DNA of 9,370 bases from assembly GCA_024404275.1 (NCBI GenBank), contig JAKSQG010000059.1, positions 1-9,370 of the forward strand, read 5' to 3'. Of the stretch, positions 6,916 through 9,370 are shown piece after piece; position 1 is the first letter of the stretch; each line of letters opens with the position of its first letter. This DNA comes from Clostridia bacterium. Its GTDB lineage: Bacteria > Bacillota > Clostridia > Christensenellales > Aristaeellaceae. Position numbers and translations under genes: made by a program. The notes beneath the pieces were generated by a model that was not told the origin of the DNA, searched no databases, and saw only the letters and a program-made list of their open reading frames with translations.

Positions 6916-6950
6916 AAGACCGGCAATTTTCTGTCGGTCTTATTTTATTT
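6916..6950 (+). terminator. Intrinsic terminator after the DUF1836 gene
   Basis: AAGACCGGCA (6916-6925) pairs with TGTCGGTCTT (6932-6941) over 10 base pairs with one G-T, leaving a 6-base loop. The T-rich tail ATTTTATTT follows at 6942-6950. It lies 17 bases after the TGA and separates this gene from the oxidoreductase. Confidence 0.85.
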
Positions 6951-6970
6951 ACATAATTATTACATATTGA

Positions 6971-6999
6971 TTGACAGAAGTAAAAGAATATGTTATAAT
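6971..6999 (+). promoter_or_regulatory. Consensus-perfect promoter of the FAD oxidoreductase gene
   Basis: TTGACA (6971-6976) and TATAAT (6994-6999) are both exact consensus with 17-base spacing, plus an extended -10 TGT (6991-6993). ACATATT (6962-6968) and AATATGT (6987-6993) form a 7-bp inverted repeat around the -35 box. TCAAAAAC at 7001-7008, just after the -10 box, matches the inverted-repeat arms near degV. Such a strong promoter suggests high or repressor-controlled expression. Confidence 0.85.
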
Positions 7000-7031
7000 G
7001 TCAAAAACGGTAGAAAAGAGGCCTTTACGAA

Positions 7032-8864
7032 ATGATTGGTTTCAAAGAGCGTAATCTGCATTTCGATTTTGTTGTGGTTGGCGGCGGCATGACGGGCCTC
7101 TGTGCGGCCATCGCGGCTGCTCGCCGCGGCACCAAGACCGTGCTGGTGCAGGATCGCCCCGTGCTGGGCGGCAATGCCAGCAGCGAGGTGCGCATGCACA
7201 TTTGCGGCGCCAGCGAAAACCAGAAAAAGCCCGAGCTGAATGAGGGCGGCATCGTCCATGAACTGATGCTGAACAATAAACGCGTCAATGACAGCGCCTG
7301 CTTTTCCATCTGGGACGCGGTGATGTTTGATGCCGCCAAGAAAGAAAAGAATCTGACGCTGCTGCTCAACACGGTAATGCTTTCTGCCGAAAAGGAAAAC
7401 GGCAAGGTCAAAAGCATTGAGTGCTATCAGCTGACCACCGAGCACCGGCTGCTGATCAGCGGCGATATCTTTGCCGACTGTACGGGAAATGCCACCCTGT
7501 GCGCTTTTACCGGCGCCGAGTGGCGGACGGGCTCTGAGGGCAAGGACATTAATAACGAACCGCATGCCCCCGAGAAGAGCAACAATGAACGCATGGGCAA
7601 TACGCTTTTGTTCAAGGCGGCCAATGTGGGGCACCCCGTCAAGTTCACCCCGCCGGTCGATGTGATGCATTTTACTGATGAGGATCTGAAACTGCGTAAG
7701 CACAGCCAGGAGATTCCGCCCGAAGTACTCAAGACCGCCACGACTGATGAAATCCGCATGCTGTTTGACGGCTATTGTCAGGATTACGGATACTGGTGGA
7801 TCGAGCTGACCGGCGAAAAGGCCGATATCATCGATGAATATGAGGATATCCGCGATCAGCTGGTGAAAGCCGTGTACGGCGTGTGGGATCATATCAAAAA
7901 TTGCGATACCGGTGCCGAAAACTATGAGCTGACGTGGGTCGGCATGTATCCCGGCGTGCGTGAGAGCCGCCGCGTGGTGGGCGATTACACGCTGACCGAA
8001 AATGACATTCTGAGCAACCGCCGCTTTGAGGACGGCGTGGCATACGGCGGCTGGCAGATCGATAACCATGCGCCGCGTGGTCTGCTCGATAAGGATGCCG
8101 TGCCTTCCTTTGTGTATCATTTTGACGGCTCCTATGATATTCCGTACCGTTGCTATCTGGTCAGCGGTTTTGAAAACCTGTATGTGGGCGGCCGTGCCAT
8201 CAGCGCCAGCAAGCTGGCCATGGCTTCCAGCCGCGTGATGGCCACCTGCGCCATCGGCGGTCAGGCCATCGGCACCGCCGCTTCGATGGCGATCAAAGCC
8301 GGCGAGAGTATCCGTCAGGTGGATATGAAGGCGCTGCGGCAGGAATTGGTCAAGGATGACTGCTGGCTGCCGGGTGAGGTCAATGAGGATGAAAAGGATC
8401 TGGCCCGCACCGCCAAGGTGTCGGCCTCTTCCGAAGAAAACGGCTGCGAGGCGGTCAATGTTCTGAGCGGCGTGACCCGCGCGCTGGAGGGAAAATCCAA
8501 CGCATGGCATTCCGCCGGGGAGGCCAAGGGCGCCTGGCTGCAGCTGACACTGCAAAAGCCGGCGAAAGCGGCGATGGTGCAACTGGTGCTGGACAGCAAC
8601 TTCAACCTGGAAAAGAAGATTTCGCTTTCCTCCCGCCGTCTGAAGCAGCAGGAGAATGGTGTGCCGAAGGAACTGCTCAAGGACTTTGACATTGTTCTTC
8701 TGAAGGATGGCAAGGAAACCGCCCGCACCGCTGTCAGGGAGAACTACCACAGGATGGTGCGCCTGCCCTTTGAACAGGTGCCCTGCGACACCGTGAAGCT
8801 GGAGGCGATCGCCACCAACGGCATTCCGGAAGCCCGCGTGTTTGAGATCCGTTTGTACGAATAA
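7032..8864 (+). CDS. FAD-dependent oxidoreductase (FAD_oxidored family) with C-terminal galactose-binding-like domain
   Basis: This 610-residue, apparently cytoplasmic protein has no signal peptide. Its N-terminus is a dinucleotide-binding fold with VVVGGGMTGLCAAIAAA (Gly-rich loop 17-22). The strongly conserved block RPVLGGNASSEVRMHICGA (42-60) is a hallmark of PF12831-type oxidoreductases. Later blocks DCTGNATLCAFTGAEWRTG, MGNTLLFKA, GVRESRRVVGDYTLT and NLYVGGRAISASKLAMASSRVMATCAIGGQAIGTAA are the expected FAD-binding and central regions. From about residue 435, ARTAKVSASSEENGCEAVNVL...NAWHSA...AWLQLTL resembles a coagulation-factor 5/8-type discoidin fold, which suggests carbohydrate as substrate or anchor. 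The exact substrate is unknown. AAGAGG (7016-7021) lies 10 bases before the ATG. The gene stands alone between a terminator and the next promoter, and codon choice looks strongly biased, as in well-expressed genes. The stop is TAA. Confidence 0.9.
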   Translation: MIGFKERNLHFDFVVVGGGMTGLCAAIAAARRGTKTVLVQDRPVLGGNASSEVRMHICGASENQKKPELNEGGIVHELMLNNKRVNDSACFSIWDAVMFDAAKKEKNLTLLLNTVMLSAEKENGKVKSIECYQLTTEHRLLISGDIFADCTGNATLCAFTGAEWRTGSEGKDINNEPHAPEKSNNERMGNTLLFKAANVGHPVKFTPPVDVMHFTDEDLKLRKHSQEIPPEVLKTATTDEIRMLFDGYCQDYGYWWIELTGEKADIIDEYEDIRDQLVKAVYGVWDHIKNCDTGAENYELTWVGMYPGVRESRRVVGDYTLTENDILSNRRFEDGVAYGGWQIDNHAPRGLLDKDAVPSFVYHFDGSYDIPYRCYLVSGFENLYVGGRAISASKLAMASSRVMATCAIGGQAIGTAASMAIKAGESIRQVDMKALRQELVKDDCWLPGEVNEDEKDLARTAKVSASSEENGCEAVNVLSGVTRALEGKSNAWHSAGEAKGAWLQLTLQKPAKAAMVQLVLDSNFNLEKKISLSSRRLKQQENGVPKELLKDFDIVLLKDGKETARTAVRENYHRMVRLPFEQVPCDTVKLEAIATNGIPEARVFEIRLYE

Positions 8865-8871
8865 TCAATGG

Positions 8872-8898
8872 CAGCGTTCCGCGTCCTGCGGGACGCTG
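8872..8898 (+). terminator. Hairpin, probable weak terminator of the oxidoreductase gene
   Basis: CAGCGTTCC (8872-8880) pairs with GGGACGCTG (8890-8898), 9 base pairs with one G-T. Alternatively GCGTCC (8881-8886) pairs with GGACGC (8891-8896) around a 4-base loop. The T tract after it is short (GTTTGACTG), so termination may be incomplete. Confidence 0.5.
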
Positions 8899-8899
8899 T

Positions 8900-8929
8900 T
8901 TGACTGTATGCCGCAAAACGTGGTATAAT
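8900..8929 (+). promoter_or_regulatory. Promoter of the last gene
   Basis: TTGACT (8900-8905) and TATAAT (8924-8929) are separated by 18 bases, with an extended -10 TGG at 8921-8923. It begins one base after the preceding hairpin, so terminator tail and promoter share sequence. Confidence 0.75.
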
Positions 8930-8970
8930 GGCAGCTGTTGATATGATCAAATGGGAAAAAGGGGATATAC

Positions 8971-9370
8971 ATGGATTTTCAGCTGAAGCACTATACGCCG
9001 CCGTGTTTTGAGCAGCTGCCCAAACAGGAAGCCGTTCTGCAGGAAGCGCCGAAGGATGCCGTTGCGCCGGAAAACTACCACGCGATGAGCATTTTTCCCG
9101 AGTACGTCTATATTGACGGGGCGTGGCATCTGGCAAAGGACAGCCGCATGGATTGTGTGCCCGTGTGGGAAAACGGTGAGGTCATCGTGCGGGAGTTCCG
9201 CCTGTTGAAAAAGGGCGATGCCGTCATCTGCGGTCGCAGCGAGGATGGCAGCGAAGGCATTTATGTGCATGCCGACGGATTCCATGAGCAGCAGCAGGCA
9301 GGGGAAACCTTTGCCTTCCGTCAGAACCGCTCCCGTGAAACGGCCTTCAGCCGCGATTATGATGAGCTGG
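8971..9370 (+). CDS. Conserved protein resembling the LOR/SDH-like COG1915 family (3' end outside the window)
   Basis: Only the first 133 codons are present. The frame is open to the window edge. ATG 8971 follows AAGGGG (8959-8964) with 6-base spacing. Visible text includes MDFQLKHYTPP, LQEAPKDAVAPENYH, SRMDCVPVWENGEVIVREFRLLKKGDAVICG and SRETAFSRDYDEL. From memory, the APKDxVxPExxY, RMDCxxV and KKGDxVxxG order matches the middle section of COG1915/TIGR00300 proteins. That family includes archaeal and cyanobacterial enzymes of ornithine and arginine breakdown with an N-terminal LOR/SDH-like domain. This protein seems to lack the domain that precedes that section in archaeal members. No signal peptide or membrane segment is seen. 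The catalytic part is not in view, so the function is tentative, but the gene itself is secure. Confidence 0.75.
   Translation, partial: MDFQLKHYTPPCFEQLPKQEAVLQEAPKDAVAPENYHAMSIFPEYVYIDGAWHLAKDSRMDCVPVWENGEVIVREFRLLKKGDAVICGRSEDGSEGIYVHADGFHEQQQAGETFAFRQNRSRETAFSRDYDEL

Noticed and set aside
6993..8750. Minus-strand open frame of 585 codons opposite the FAD oxidoreductase
   Set aside because: It arises from the scarcity of TTA, CTA and TCA in the relevant frame of a strongly codon-biased plus-strand gene. The oxidoreductase has clear conserved blocks and a perfect promoter.
1..9370. CRISPR array, tRNA or rRNA genes, insertion sequences, phage genes or anti-phage defence system
   Set aside because: No regularly spaced repeats, cloverleaf with acceptor stem, transposase, integrase or terminal inverted repeats were seen, and every gene is metabolic, regulatory or housekeeping in type.

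Overview
The window is ordinary chromosomal DNA from an anaerobic low-G+C-phylum bacterium (Firmicutes/Bacillota, most likely a gut Clostridia-type lineage), although the coding DNA here is fairly G+C-rich and only the intergenic gaps are A+T-rich. The lineage call rests on the gene set: a bifunctional Rel, Dtd, a metallo-hydrolase and HemZ in one tight string is a typical clostridial arrangement, and HemZ, DegV and DUF1836 proteins are characteristic of this phylum. This is inferred from remembered families; no search was run.

Layout. Positions 1-5367 hold a five-gene plus-strand operon: rel (bifunctional ppGpp synthetase/hydrolase, 5' end probably outside the window), dtd (D-aminoacyl-tRNA deacylase), a glyoxalase-II-like metallo-beta-lactamase hydrolase, hemZ (radical SAM) and a TauE/SafE-type membrane exporter. 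Three of the four junctions overlap by 1-7 bases. The minus-strand degV gene (5364-6194) converges on it, and the two stop codons share one TTAA. A divergent promoter region (6195-6361) separates degV from a plus-strand DUF1836 gene (6362-6898), which ends in a good intrinsic terminator. A 610-residue FAD-dependent oxidoreductase (7032-8864) follows, driven by a promoter matching the -35/-10 consensus exactly. The last gene (8971 onward) resembles the LOR/SDH-like COG1915 family and runs off the end.

The most striking signal is in degV and the adjacent DUF1836 gene. Both are complete and family-like from start to natural stop, in one frame, except for three in-frame TAG codons (two in degV, one in DUF1836). 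No TAA, TGA or frameshift interrupts either gene, and recognisable protein continues after each TAG. The eight visible gene ends use TAA or TGA, never TAG. This fits TAG being read as an amino acid (glutamine is the simplest guess, CAG to TAG), efficient amber suppression, or very recent parallel decay of two neighbouring genes. The other genes contain no internal TAG in about 2,500 codons, so the evidence is suggestive and not conclusive. The degV/DUF1836 control region also contains a 9-bp inverted repeat and an 8-bp direct repeat placed like operators.
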